Of a stretch of 24,289 nt of DNA, positions 7,034-13,974 are shown piece after piece. The DNA lies in NCBI GenBank assembly GCA_964551215.1, contig CAZKBV010000025.1, positions 1 to 24,289 on the forward strand, given 5' to 3'. Each line of letters starts with the position of its first letter. Position 1 is the stretch's first letter. Source of the stretch: JAFLUQ01 sp964551215 (lineage in GTDB: Bacteria; Bacillota; Clostridia; UMGS1883). The notes beneath the pieces were generated by a model that did not search any database, was not told the DNA's origin, and was given only the letters and a program-made list of their open reading frames with translations. The translations under genes were made by a program, and so were the position numbers.

Positions 7034-8026
7034 TTACTTTTCCTCCATTTTTACTATTCTGCGAATATCCTCGCCAAAAAAGCCCACTATATCGAAGCTT
7101 CCGGCAATGCGGGAATATATTCTTTCGGAGTAACGCTGCTTCACCTCGCCTAAGCTCATGTTGGTGGATATTATCATGTTCTTTCCGGCCGCGAGGCGGC
7201 TGTTTATTATGCGAAAAAGCTCCGCCGAGGTAAACGGCGTTACGAATTCCGCCCCCAAATCGTCAAGAATAAGCAGTTCGCAGTCGTTTATATGGCGCAA
7301 AAGATACATATTTTTTTCCGAAACCTCACGGTTAAAGTGCAAATCCTCAAGCAAGGGAAAAAGAGAATTCGCGCTGACGTAAAGCACGTCCGTCCCCTTT
7401 TCCGCAAGAAGGTTTGCCACAGCGGAGGAAAGAAAGGTTTTCCCCAGTCCGCAGCCTCCGGTAAAGAAAAGGTTTTTATCGGTCTGTTCAAAGTTTTCCG
7501 CAAAGTCCTTTGTCATGCGGTAAACCGATTTCATATTGTCCCTGTTTGAGATTCCGAGAGCCGGATTTACGGCGTCGCTGTAATAGTCAAAGCGAAATGT
7601 CTCGAAGGTTTGCTCCTTCATTTTGTCCGACAAATTTGCCTCCGACGCCAGTTCACGGTTAAGCTCCGCCCTTACGCAGCCGCAAAGGCTACTGCCGTCG
7701 TAGCCGCTGTCGTTGCAGCGGGAGCAAAGAGGAAGCGGGTCGATATATTCCGGAGCGTAGCCGTTTTCCGTCAAAAGACGGCGTTTGCGGTCGTTGGCAA
7801 GGCGATTTTCCGCCATAACGCGTCTTACGGCGGTTTCCGGGTCGCAGCTTCCGTCGAGAATACAGTTCACCATTTTAATTCCGGCGGCGTCGAATTCTCT
7901 TTCAATTTCCGCTATTTCGGGTACAGCGGCAAAAACCTCTCTCCGTCTGGCTTCAAGACGGTCTTTGGCTTCGGCTCTGCGTCGGGCTATGATTTTTTCG
8001 GCTCTCGCCTTCAGCGTTTCTTCCAT
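7034..8026 (-). CDS. dnaC: DnaC/DnaI-like helicase loader ATPase
   Basis: An AAA+ ATPase (330 aa from the ATG start) that loads the replicative DnaB-type helicase. A long charged helical N-terminal part is followed by a zinc-binding motif, C101/C104/C115/C117 (CSRC...CGC). Then come Walker A GGCGLGKT (Lys196) and Walker B LLILDDLG (Asp255/Asp256). Sensor-like segments follow (IISTNMSLGEVKQRYSERIYSRI). ATG 8024-8026 is preferred because GGGGAG lies 8 nt upstream; GTG 8033-8035, overlapping the dnaD stop, has no properly spaced site. It sits directly after a DnaD-domain gene, the usual Clostridial pairing. Confidence 0.9.
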   Translation of the reverse strand: MEETLKARAEKIIARRRAEAKDRLEARRREVFAAVPEIAEIEREFDAAGIKMVNCILDGSCDPETAVRRVMAENRLANDRKRRLLTENGYAPEYIDPLPLCSRCNDSGYDGSSLCGCVRAELNRELASEANLSDKMKEQTFETFRFDYYSDAVNPALGISNRDNMKSVYRMTKDFAENFEQTDKNLFFTGGCGLGKTFLSSAVANLLAEKGTDVLYVSANSLFPLLEDLHFNREVSEKNMYLLRHINDCELLILDDLGAEFVTPFTSAELFRIINSRLAAGKNMIISTNMSLGEVKQRYSERIYSRIAGSFDIVGFFGEDIRRIVKMEEK

Positions 8027-8031
8027 TGCTT

Positions 8032-8988
8032 TCACTCCCCGAATTGTTTATTTTTTTCCTTTTCCATGCGCCGGTGCATTTCAAGTAGCACCTGCTCGTC
8101 TATTTTGCTGTTTTCCTCCGGACGGGAAGCGACGTCCTTTTCCTTTATTTCTTCGGGAGTTTTTATGCCCTTCCGGTGCCAGCTCACAAGTATTTTATTC
8201 ATGTAGGCAAAGGCGGCCTTTCCGGTGTTTTTTACGGTTATATCATAGGCGCGTTCCACCATTTCCGGCGTCAGGTCCAGCTCTGTTTTCCATGAATTTA
8301 TATATTTCATCTCCGACGGAGAAAAATTCCTTTCCAAGCCGAAAATTTTCATGCACTTGTTTCTGAACTTTTTTTCCTCCGTGGCGCGCTTTATTACGGC
8401 TTCCGCGCTTTTTATGTCGTTTATGCCCTCGTTGTGCCAGCTTTCAGCCACCTTTTGAATGTAGGCAAAATTTTTCTTATCCATGGAAATACAATACTCA
8501 AACAGCATCAAAACGAGACTGCTGTCCATTCCGTACCAATTCATGAAGTCAAACACGGTGGTTATTTCCCTTGCGGAAAGCGGGCGAGCCAGAAGCTGCT
8601 CCACCATAGCTATGGTATCCTTCATTGCCGGATTTATTTCCAAAGCCTTCATTACCTCCCGCGAGGAAATGTGGGGCGGCCTTCCGGAGGAGGGCTTTTC
8701 CTTGACGGGAGCCGCAATTTCAGCCCCGGGAGACGACACAAAGACGATATCGTCCCCTTCCCTTTTCACAAGCCCCTTTTCCTGCCAGTAGTTCCACGCG
8801 TTTTCCACATCGGTGACAAGGATATTCAGAAGGGAGGCCGTTTCCGCGTTGTTCGCGCCGCGCCCCTCCTGAGCCGCGGCAAGGCCGTAAAGGTATACCT
8901 TTACGTATTCTCCGTGGGCGGAGGGCATATATTCGTTTATAAATTTCGATGAAACCGGCACGTAGCTTTCTTCTGTGCGAAATGTCAT
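8032..8988 (-). CDS. DnaD-domain replication initiation protein
   Basis: About 318 aa. The N-terminal winged-helix-like region (about 10-95: VKVYLYGLAAA, VENAWNYWQEKGLV) is typical of DnaD/DnaB primosome proteins. Two DnaD-type helical domains follow: about 110-205 (ITTVFDFMNWYGM, YIQKVAESWHNEGI) and about 215-285 (MVERAYDITVKNTGKAAFAYMNKILVSWHRKGI). The repeated YI/YM...SW-H-x-G-I ending is the family signature. It probably recruits the DnaC-like loader encoded next. The start is taken at ATG 8988, since GAGG lies 8 nt upstream; GTG 8994 is too close to it. It is the first gene of a three-gene operon. Confidence 0.9.
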   Translation of the reverse strand: MTFRTEESYVPVSSKFINEYMPSAHGEYVKVYLYGLAAAQEGRGANNAETASLLNILVTDVENAWNYWQEKGLVKREGDDIVFVSSPGAEIAAPVKEKPSSGRPPHISSREVMKALEINPAMKDTIAMVEQLLARPLSAREITTVFDFMNWYGMDSSLVLMLFEYCISMDKKNFAYIQKVAESWHNEGINDIKSAEAVIKRATEEKKFRNKCMKIFGLERNFSPSEMKYINSWKTELDLTPEMVERAYDITVKNTGKAAFAYMNKILVSWHRKGIKTPEEIKEKDVASRPEENSKIDEQVLLEMHRRMEKEKNKQFGE

Positions 8989-9104
8989 GCCCACAGCCTC
9001 ACTTTCGTTAAATTATTTTCGAGAAGCCCGATTAATTCCAAAAAAGCCCTGTCGATCGGTGTTTTAAGCCGAAGGCGCGAATTGTTCGGAAATCGCCGAG
9101 AGAT

Positions 9105-9134
9105 AAAAAGGTAGTATCCGAAAAAGATACTACC
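9105..9134 (-). terminator. Terminator after tRNA-Arg
   Basis: On the minus strand a perfect 9-bp stem GGTAGTATC/GATACTACC (9110-9118 with 9126-9134) is followed by TTTTTATC. It begins 2 nt after the tRNA CCA end. Confidence 0.9.
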
Positions 9135-9135
9135 T

Positions 9136-9212
9136 TGGCGTGCTTGAAGGGATTCGAACCCCCGACCCTTTGGTTCGTAGCCAAATACTCTATCCAACTG
9201 AGCTACAAGCAC
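9136..9212 (-). tRNA. tRNA-Arg (anticodon ACG)
   Basis: A full cloverleaf on the minus strand: acceptor GTGCTTG/CAAGCAC, D-stem GCTC/GAGT, anticodon stem TTTGG/CCAAA around CTACGAA, TTCGAAT T-loop, encoded CCA (9136-9138). The ACG anticodon implies A34-to-inosine editing by TadA to read CGN codons. Confidence 0.97.
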
Positions 9213-9484
9213 ATTTTCAACACAAGTTATTATAACATAGATGCTAAAAAAAATCAAATCTTTTTTTAAAAAAAGATTACAAAAATGCACAAGGTTTTAA
9301 TTGTGATTTTGTACAAAGCATACAATGCGGCATTTCGGCTGTCCTTCGTTGAAAAAATTGTCAACGCCCGCCTTCGGCGGGGCTTATCTTTAAATCGTAT
9401 AAGCTTACGCCCCGAACCGTTTTTCGCTTTCCGTATTTCCCGTTATGGAAACATAATCTTGCGCCGACTGTGTTTTTATATCGG
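9213..9484. other. Gene-free stretch between tRNA-Arg and the repeat element
   Basis: It contains the tRNA-Arg promoter (9229-9257) and an A/T-rich patch. A small GC hairpin CCCGCC-TTC-GGCGGG lies at 9367-9381. An open frame of 92 codons starts at 9285 but runs into the repeat and lacks a ribosome binding site, so I do not call it a gene. Confidence 0.6.
9229..9257 (-). promoter_or_regulatory. Sigma-A promoter of tRNA-Arg
   Basis: Minus strand: -35 TTGATT (9252-9257), a 17-bp spacer, -10 TATAAT (9229-9234). The predicted start lies about 10 nt before the mature tRNA 5' end. Confidence 0.85.
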
Positions 9485-9660
9485 TTTTAAATCGGAGCAA
9501 CGCTCCACTTTGCTTGCAAGGAGTGGAGCTTGCGATAGATTGCAACCGGCGCAGGGAGCGTAAGCTCCTCAGGGTTTCAGTGGGAGATTATAACTCCCAC
9601 TGAAATTCTGAAGTGTCCCCCGCCGCCTTAGAGGCGGGGGACATCTGCGCTTAGGTTATA
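9485..9660 (+). repeat. 176-bp structured repeat element, copy 1
   Basis: It is identical over all 176 bp to the reverse complement of 24007-24182. Four hairpins are visible: CTCCACTT/GAGTGGAG with loop TGCTTGCAAG (9503-9528), GGAGC-GTAA-GCTCC (9555-9568), a 12-bp perfect stem (9575-9586 with 9594-9605) and an 11-bp GC-rich stem (9614-9624 with 9633-9643). The ends are TTTTAAATC and GGTTATA, with no terminal inverted repeat and no visible target duplication. Its right end directly abuts the stop codon (9661-9663) of the minus-strand lipoprotein gene. A small non-autonomous mobile element of the IS200/IS605-derived (PATE-like) kind is the best guess. Confidence 0.85.
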
Positions 9661-10581
9661 TCAGTTTTTTCCGGTTCTTACGCCGGTTTTGTCATACCAA
9701 TAGATTTTTCCGTCGTAAATTAAAGCGTCGTTTACGTCGGAAACCTTGCATTTAAGGTTGGTATAGCCGCTTTCCTTTCCGAGAGCGTCGGCCTTTGTGA
9801 CCTTACCGTTTTTGTAAATAACATAAAAGCTTCCGTCGTCAACAAATACATCCGCGACTTGGCTTCTGTCGAAGTCTTTGATAACTTCGCCGTTTTCCAC
9901 GAGCTGAGCCTTGCCCGAATTTTCCACAAGGAAAATCGTTCGGATTGTGTCGTTATCCTTAGCTCTTACCGCTCCGGTAACGTCATCGGGCATATCAAAG
10001 GGCTCGACAGAGCCGGTGAAGCTGAAAAAGCTGCCGTTATCGTACTTGTCGCCGTCTATATCCCGGCGGTTGAGCTTATAAAAAACTCCCGACGAGGTTG
10101 CGGCGGCGCCGTTCAGGAAGGAGCCTTCCCCCTCCTTTTCGATTTCGGTGAAATGCCCCGCGCTGTAGTTAAGGTCGAAGGCGTCTTGAAGGACGAAAAG
10201 CTCGGTGGTGCGTCCGCCGTTGTTATTGGTGTATTTTGCCACCATGTTTACGCCGTCCTCGCCAAGACTCATAAGCCGGTCTATATAGATGTCGCTGTAG
10301 GTAATATCCTGCCCCCGATCTATCCATTCAAATTTTGCGTTTTGCAGATCGGCACTGTCGTAAATCGTTTCACGCTTCTTATCCGAAGAAAGGGCGTAAC
10401 GAATAAGCCCTTTGTCCGTTAGCAGATACATATCTCCCGCCTCCGTGGCAATCATGGAACGTATTCCCTCAAGGGGCAGTTCGGTTGCGGCGCTTCCTTT
10501 GCCGCAGCCGGAACAGGAGCTGAGAGAAAATATCATAATTCCAAGCGTAATAACGCCAATCAATCTTTTTTTCATAATCAT
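9661..10581 (-). CDS. Putative lipoprotein with beta-propeller-like repeats (306 aa)
   Basis: The signal peptide MIMKKRLIGVITLGIMIF is followed by the lipobox LSSC, so it is a surface lipoprotein. The mature part consists of repeated short strands with a YxL/GxIYWYD pattern (DMYLLTDKGLIRYAL, VFYKLNRRDI, SFYVIYKNGKV, KIYWYDKTGV). This suggests a beta-propeller like those of DUF5050-type or sensor domains; no enzyme motif is visible. Ribosome binding site AGGAG precedes ATG 10581 by about 4 nt and a second ATG by 10, so the start is uncertain by two codons. It lies 96 bp downstream of argJ. Its stop codon touches repeat copy 1. Confidence 0.78.
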   Translation of the reverse strand: MIMKKRLIGVITLGIMIFSLSSCSGCGKGSAATELPLEGIRSMIATEAGDMYLLTDKGLIRYALSSDKKRETIYDSADLQNAKFEWIDRGQDITYSDIYIDRLMSLGEDGVNMVAKYTNNNGGRTTELFVLQDAFDLNYSAGHFTEIEKEGEGSFLNGAAATSSGVFYKLNRRDIDGDKYDNGSFFSFTGSVEPFDMPDDVTGAVRAKDNDTIRTIFLVENSGKAQLVENGEVIKDFDRSQVADVFVDDGSFYVIYKNGKVTKADALGKESGYTNLKCKVSDVNDALIYDGKIYWYDKTGVRTGKN

Positions 10582-10677
10582 CTGTCTCCTATTGACCTTT
10601 TACAGCCGATATTTTTATTTGTATTACGGTTAGGATATCCGCGTTATGAGCTTCAAATTCCGGCGGGGAAAAATTTT

Positions 10678-11910
10678 TTATGACCTGTAGTCGGCGTTTA
10701 TGCTGACGTAATCATATGTCAAATCGCAGCCCCACGCCGTGGCGGAGAAATCACCGTCCTTAACATCTATAACGGTGCTGACCCTGTCGGCGGAAAGCAC
10801 GTTTGAGGCTTCTTCCTCGCTGTAATCGGCGGCAACGCCGTTTTTTACTATTACAACGGCTCCGTTTGCGCTTTCAAAGGAAATATCCACCTTGTCGGGG
10901 TCGAAGCCGCCGCCGCTGTATCCCAAGGCGCAGAGTATCCGCCCCCAATTGGCGTCCCTGCCGAAGATTGCCGCCTTGGTAAGACTGCTGGTGACAACGC
11001 TTTTCGCAAGAATTTTAGCGTCTTTTTTTGTGGATGCGCCGTTTACCGTAACCTCAAAGAGCTTTGTGGCACCCTCGCCGTCCTCGGCGATACGCATGGA
11101 AAGATACTTAAGCGTTTCGTAAAGAGCCTCGCGGAATGTGTTGTAATCCTCGCTTTCAGCCGTTATTTTCTCGTTGCCGCAAAGCCCGTTCGCAAGCACA
11201 AGCACGCTGTCGTTTGTGCTTGTGTCGCCGTCTACTGATATCATGTTGAATGTATCCTCGGCAATTTCGGAAAGTGCCTTTTGAAGGAGGGACTTTTCAA
11301 TTGCCGCGTCCGTGGTAATGAAGCAAAGCATTGTTCCCAGATTGGGGTGTATCATTCCGCTGCCCTTGCACATTCCGCCCATATGGCAGATTTTGCCGCC
11401 CAACTCGAATTCATAGGCCGTCTGTTTGGGACGGGTATCTGTGGTCATTATGGCTTCGGCGGCCAAGTCCGCCGCTTCCTTTGTGGCTTTAAGCTCCGCC
11501 GCCAGCATTTTAACGCCTTCCTCTATTCTGTCCATAGGGAGCTGTCCGCCTATAACGCCGGTGGACGCGACAAGCACGTTTTCCGGTCTTATTCCCAGAA
11601 GATTCGCGGCAACAGAGGCCGTTTTTTCGGCGTTTTCGTCTCCCAACGCGCCCGTACAGGCGTTGGCAAAGCCGGTGTTTATCACTACCGCGTTGACCTT
11701 TGCTCCGGAGCTTATTATTTTCGCGTCGCGCTTTACGGGAGCGGCCTTCACTTTGTTAAGGGTGAAAACTCCCGCCGCCTCGGCAGGAATCTCGGTGTAT
11801 AAAAGAGCCATATCGCGGTTGGTTTTGCCGGGCTTGATTCCGGCCCGAAGTCCCCAGCACTTAAAGCCCTCCGCCGCCGCCGCGCCGCCCGATATTTGCT
11901 TTATGCCCAT
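10678..11910 (-). CDS. argJ: Bifunctional ornithine/glutamate N-acetyltransferase ArgJ
   Basis: A 410-aa member of the ArgJ family (cytoplasm, arginine biosynthesis). It moves the acetyl group from N-acetylornithine to glutamate and, in bifunctional forms, also uses acetyl-CoA. The self-cleavage site is GTMLCFITTDA with catalytic Thr193, which becomes the N-terminus of the beta chain. The oxyanion-type segment STGVIG (116-121) and MTTDTRPK (155-162) are also typical, as is the C-terminal DLTYDYVSINADYRS. Start: AAGGAGA 7 nt before the ATG. No argC, argB or argD is adjacent, which is unusual since argJ normally lies in an arg operon. No ArgR box or T-box recognised upstream. Confidence 0.95.
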   Translation of the reverse strand: MGIKQISGGAAAAEGFKCWGLRAGIKPGKTNRDMALLYTEIPAEAAGVFTLNKVKAAPVKRDAKIISSGAKVNAVVINTGFANACTGALGDENAEKTASVAANLLGIRPENVLVASTGVIGGQLPMDRIEEGVKMLAAELKATKEAADLAAEAIMTTDTRPKQTAYEFELGGKICHMGGMCKGSGMIHPNLGTMLCFITTDAAIEKSLLQKALSEIAEDTFNMISVDGDTSTNDSVLVLANGLCGNEKITAESEDYNTFREALYETLKYLSMRIAEDGEGATKLFEVTVNGASTKKDAKILAKSVVTSSLTKAAIFGRDANWGRILCALGYSGGGFDPDKVDISFESANGAVVIVKNGVAADYSEEEASNVLSADRVSTVIDVKDGDFSATAWGCDLTYDYVSINADYRS

Positions 11911-11928
11911 GCTGCAATCTCCTTTGCG

Positions 11929-11974
11929 TATAAACTAAGCATAGCTCGCAATCTGTCGCAAGCTCCGATTTAAA
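11929..11974. repeat. Internally deleted relic of the 176-bp element
   Basis: The 46 bp keep both ends and a middle piece of the element. TATAAACTAAGCATAG matches TATAACCTAAGCGCAG at 13 of 16 positions. GCAATCTGTCGCAAGC matches GCAATCTATCGCAAGC at 15 of 16. The end GATTTAAA is also kept. The hairpins between these blocks are missing. It lies between argJ and the LCP gene, just upstream of the argJ ribosome binding site. Confidence 0.6.
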
Positions 11975-11982
11975 TTAACTTA

Positions 11983-12002
11983 GGGCGGCCGGTGAGCCGC
12001 CC
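11983..12002 (-). terminator. Possible terminator after the LCP gene
   Basis: A 7-bp GC stem GGGCGGC/GCCGCCC with a 6-nt loop is followed on the minus strand by TAAGTTAATTT. A second short hairpin (GGCGC-AGT-GCGCC, 12005-12017) sits between it and the gene. The T-run is poor, so termination may be partial and argJ may be co-transcribed. Confidence 0.4.
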
Positions 12003-12046
12003 CGGGCGCAGTGCGCCTATGCTTTTTTATTGTACCGCTTATCGCG

Positions 12047-13027
12047 TCAGTCCTTCTTGTCCGTGCTGACCTTCGCGTCGTTATCCACAATCACGGCTTC
12101 GCCGTAGCCGAAATTTTCGGCCACAAGCTCGTCCAGCAGCGGAAGGCTTGCCTCCCAGTAGGAAAGCCCGTCAATGGTTTTGAAGTTTCCCGGTACGGTA
12201 AAGGTTTCTATGCCCTCCTCGCCGGAGCTGGCGTCAAGAATATTCTTTGCTACGCCCAGCGCGTCCGTAAGAGTCATATCCGTATCCACATTTTTGAGAA
12301 CTATGTTGTATATGCTTTTCACCTTTGTCAAAGAAGCGAGATTGACCTTCTGCTTTATAAGCTCCTTAAGCACATCCTGCTGAACCTTCACTCTGTCGAT
12401 ATCCCCGTTGGGATAGTGGCGGAAACGCACAAGCTGCTCGGCCTTGTCTCCGTCCAAATGCTGCATTCCCGGCTGGAGGTCGATGTGCAGATCCTGCCAA
12501 TCGTCATTGTAGTACATTCTCTGCGGGACATTATAATCGAAGCCCCCCAGCTCGTCGATTACCTGCCGGAAAGCCGCGAAATTTATACAAACAAAATGGT
12601 GAATGGGAATCCCCGTCAGCTCTCTTACGGCTCTTATGGCGTACTCGTCGCCGCGATGCTCTCCGTCCGAACCCGTGCGCTTAACTCCGTAGGCGTGGGC
12701 GGCGTTTATTTTTTCTGTGCGGTTGTTTATAAGAATACGCGTGTCTCTCGGAATACTTAGCATTTTTACCTGCCCCAGCCGAGGATCTATCTGGTATATC
12801 ATTATTACGTCCGTAAGCGCCCCTGCCGCGTCGGTACCCATAAGCAAAATATTGTATTTGGATTGGGGAGCCAAATCCTCTATCCGTTCAAGCTCGCTCA
12901 CCGCGTTTATGGAAACATTGCTGTCAAAGCGGCTTGTTATAAGCCGAGCCGAATAAATACCGCCGGCGCAAGCGCCGAAAAGAAGAATCAGTACCAACAC
13001 AACGGTTAAATATTTCCTGAAGGTCAT
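12047..13027 (-). CDS. LytR-CpsA-Psr (LCP) family cell-envelope protein
   Basis: A 326-aa membrane-anchored LCP phosphotransferase: a short cytoplasmic N-terminus, one transmembrane segment (about 7-27) and an extracellular LCP domain. Family motifs are present in order: LLMGTDAAGALTDVIMIYQID, SIPRDTRILI (key Arg), KINAAHAYG, FAAFRQVIDELGG, and AEQLVRFRHYPNGDIDRVKVQQ with Arg and Asp for pyrophosphate and Mg. These enzymes attach teichoic acids or capsular polymers to peptidoglycan from undecaprenyl-linked precursors. It has its own promoter and no cell-wall operon around it, so the polymer is unknown. Confidence 0.92.
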   Translation of the reverse strand: MTFRKYLTVVLVLILLFGACAGGIYSARLITSRFDSNVSINAVSELERIEDLAPQSKYNILLMGTDAAGALTDVIMIYQIDPRLGQVKMLSIPRDTRILINNRTEKINAAHAYGVKRTGSDGEHRGDEYAIRAVRELTGIPIHHFVCINFAAFRQVIDELGGFDYNVPQRMYYNDDWQDLHIDLQPGMQHLDGDKAEQLVRFRHYPNGDIDRVKVQQDVLKELIKQKVNLASLTKVKSIYNIVLKNVDTDMTLTDALGVAKNILDASSGEEGIETFTVPGNFKTIDGLSYWEASLPLLDELVAENFGYGEAVIVDNDAKVSTDKKD

Positions 13028-13077
13028 TTTTATGCCCTCTCTCTTTTTTATTAACTGACTGACAACATTCTTTTGAA

Positions 13078-13106
13078 ATTATATCATACCCCGCAATTAA
13101 AGTCAA
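13078..13106 (-). promoter_or_regulatory. Sigma-A promoter of the LCP gene
   Basis: Minus strand: -35 TTGACT (13101-13106), a 17-bp spacer, -10 TATAAT (13078-13083), about 50 nt upstream of the ATG. Confidence 0.82.
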
Positions 13107-13263
13107 CATATAATATAAAAATTTACAAAAACGAAATATTTTAGTCCGCCGCGCAATTAAACTCGGACGCAATCCCGTAACCCCGATCGGACGCTTTAGA
13201 GAAAAGGCGGCAAGCAAAAACGGATTCGCCGCTTGAAGCGAAAACGAAAAATCGCGCGGAAAT

Positions 13264-13293
13264 AAAAAAGCGGAGACTCCCGCCTCCGCTTTT
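13264..13293 (-). terminator. Terminator of the tRNA Asn-Glu-Ile/Met cluster
   Basis: Minus strand: stem AAGCGGAG/CTCCGCTT with an 8-nt loop, followed by TTTTATT. It lies about 85 nt past the last tRNA. The rest of 13107-13377 shows no convincing gene. Confidence 0.85.
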
Positions 13294-13377
13294 CGGCTTG
13301 TTTACAGTCTCCGCGGCTTCATAACGCGGCGCAAAGCGCGCGTCAAAAAAGGAAACCGTTTCGGACACAGTGACGAA

Positions 13378-13454
13378 TGGTGGGCCATCAAGGACTCGAA
13401 CCTTGGACCGTCCGGTTATGAGCCGGATGCTCTAACCAACTGAGCTAATGGCCC
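13378..13454 (-). tRNA. tRNA with CAT anticodon (Ile2 or elongator Met)
   Basis: Cloverleaf on the minus strand: acceptor GGGCCAT/ATGGCCC, anticodon stem TCCGG/CCGGA around CTCATAA, TTCGAGT T-loop, encoded CCA. Anticodon CAT may be elongator Met, or Ile2 after lysidine modification by TilS. The D-arm, CTCATAA loop and TTCGAGT arm resemble B. subtilis tRNA-Ile2 more than its elongator Met (from memory), so Ile2 is favoured. Confidence 0.9.
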
Positions 13455-13469
13455 CCGAAATATGTAAAA

Positions 13470-13501
13470 TTCATAATCATGGGAAAGCCCATGATTATGA
13501 A
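13470..13501 (-). other. Perfect 14-bp hairpin between two tRNA genes
   Basis: The arms 13470-13483 and 13488-13501 pair without mismatch around a 4-nt loop. On the minus strand it follows tRNA-Glu by 4 nt and is followed by TTTTAC, so it could be a weak terminator or a processing signal in the tRNA precursor. Confidence 0.6.
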
Positions 13502-13505
13502 CAGA

Positions 13506-13580
13506 TGGTGACCCGAGGGGGAATTGAACCCCCGATACCGCCGTGAAAGGGCGGTGTCTTAACCTCTTGACCATCGGGCC
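13506..13580 (-). tRNA. tRNA-Glu (anticodon TTC)
   Basis: Cloverleaf on the minus strand: acceptor GGCCCGA/TCGGGTC, anticodon stem CCGCC/GGCGG around CTTTCAC, T-arm GGGGG/CCCCC with loop TTCAATT, encoded CCA. Confidence 0.97.
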
Positions 13581-13584
13581 GCGC

Positions 13585-13660
13585 TGGCTCCTCAAGTTGG
13601 ACTCGAACCAACGACAACGCGGTTAACAGCCGCGTGCTCTACCGACTGAGCTATTGAGGA
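13585..13660 (-). tRNA. tRNA-Asn (anticodon GTT)
   Basis: Cloverleaf on the minus strand: acceptor TCCTCAA/TTGAGGA, anticodon stem CGCGG/CCGCG around CTGTTAA, discriminator G, encoded CCA. First gene of the three-tRNA unit. Confidence 0.97.
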
Positions 13661-13686
13661 ATATCAAAATCATCGCTGACTTTGAT

Positions 13687-13715
13687 ATTATACACTTATC
13701 GAGGCCGTTTGTCAA
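13687..13715 (-). promoter_or_regulatory. Consensus sigma-A promoter of the three-tRNA unit
   Basis: Minus strand: -35 TTGACA (13710-13715), a 17-bp spacer, -10 TATAAT (13687-13692). This is a perfect match, as expected for stable RNA. The leader contains an 8-bp inverted repeat ATATCAAA/TTTGATAT (13661-13688). Confidence 0.92.
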
Positions 13716-13793
13716 TAGTTTTTTTAAAAATTTTTAAAATCCTAAAAAGGGAAATTTCAATAACAACTCGGCGGAATAAATTTGGCGGAAAGC

Positions 13794-13828
13794 AAAAAAA
13801 TCGCCGCGAAAGATATAATTCGCGGCGA
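13794..13828 (-). terminator. Terminator after tRNA-Ala
   Basis: A 10-bp stem TCGCCGCGAA/TTCGCGGCGA (13801-13810 with 13819-13828) is followed on the minus strand by seven T. It begins 2 nt after the tRNA CCA. Confidence 0.92.
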
Positions 13829-13830
13829 TG

Positions 13831-13906
13831 TGGTGGAGACGAAGAGGATTGAACTCTCGACCTCTCGGATGCGAACCGAACGCTCTCCCAGCTGAGCTAC
13901 GCCCCC
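13831..13906 (-). tRNA. tRNA-Ala (anticodon CGC)
   Basis: Cloverleaf on the minus strand: acceptor GGGGGCG/CGTCTCC, D-stem GCTC/GAGC, anticodon loop TTCGCAT, T-loop TTCAATC, encoded CCA. The acceptor contains the G3-U70 wobble pair that marks alanine tRNAs. CGC is a minor Ala isoacceptor reading only GCG, consistent with a genome that uses GCG codons. Confidence 0.95.
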
Positions 13907-13940
13907 ACAATATGTTTTATTACGCTCCGAGCAAAAAACC

Positions 13941-13974
13941 TGCCCCGCAAGACTCATTGCGTTTATTATACCAT
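13941..13974. repeat. 34-bp direct repeat, copy A
   Basis: Identical to 14066-14099, 125 bp away. It contains a minus-strand TATAAT (13965-13970) but has no -35 hexamer at proper distance. Confidence 0.9.

Noticed and set aside
9285..9563. 92-codon open frame next to tRNA-Arg
   Set aside because: No ribosome binding site, low-complexity translation, and its 3' end lies inside repeat copy 1.
9485..9660. Remnant of a TnpB or TnpA transposase gene in or near the repeat
   Set aside because: No frame in the element or its flanks shows transposase or RuvC motifs, so only a non-autonomous element can be argued.
11911..12046. T-box or arginine riboswitch-like leader for argJ
   Set aside because: The region is short, partly taken up by the repeat relic and the LCP 3' hairpins; no T-box sequence or ArgR box pattern seen.
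12081..12089. Perfect DnaA box TTATCCACA
   Set aside because: A single 9-mer inside the LCP coding region, without a cluster or AT-rich unwinding region; expected by chance at this rate. It is not evidence for oriC in the window.
13141..13368. 75-codon minus-strand frame before the LCP promoter
   Set aside because: It overlaps the tRNA-cluster terminator and has no ribosome binding site or protein-like composition.
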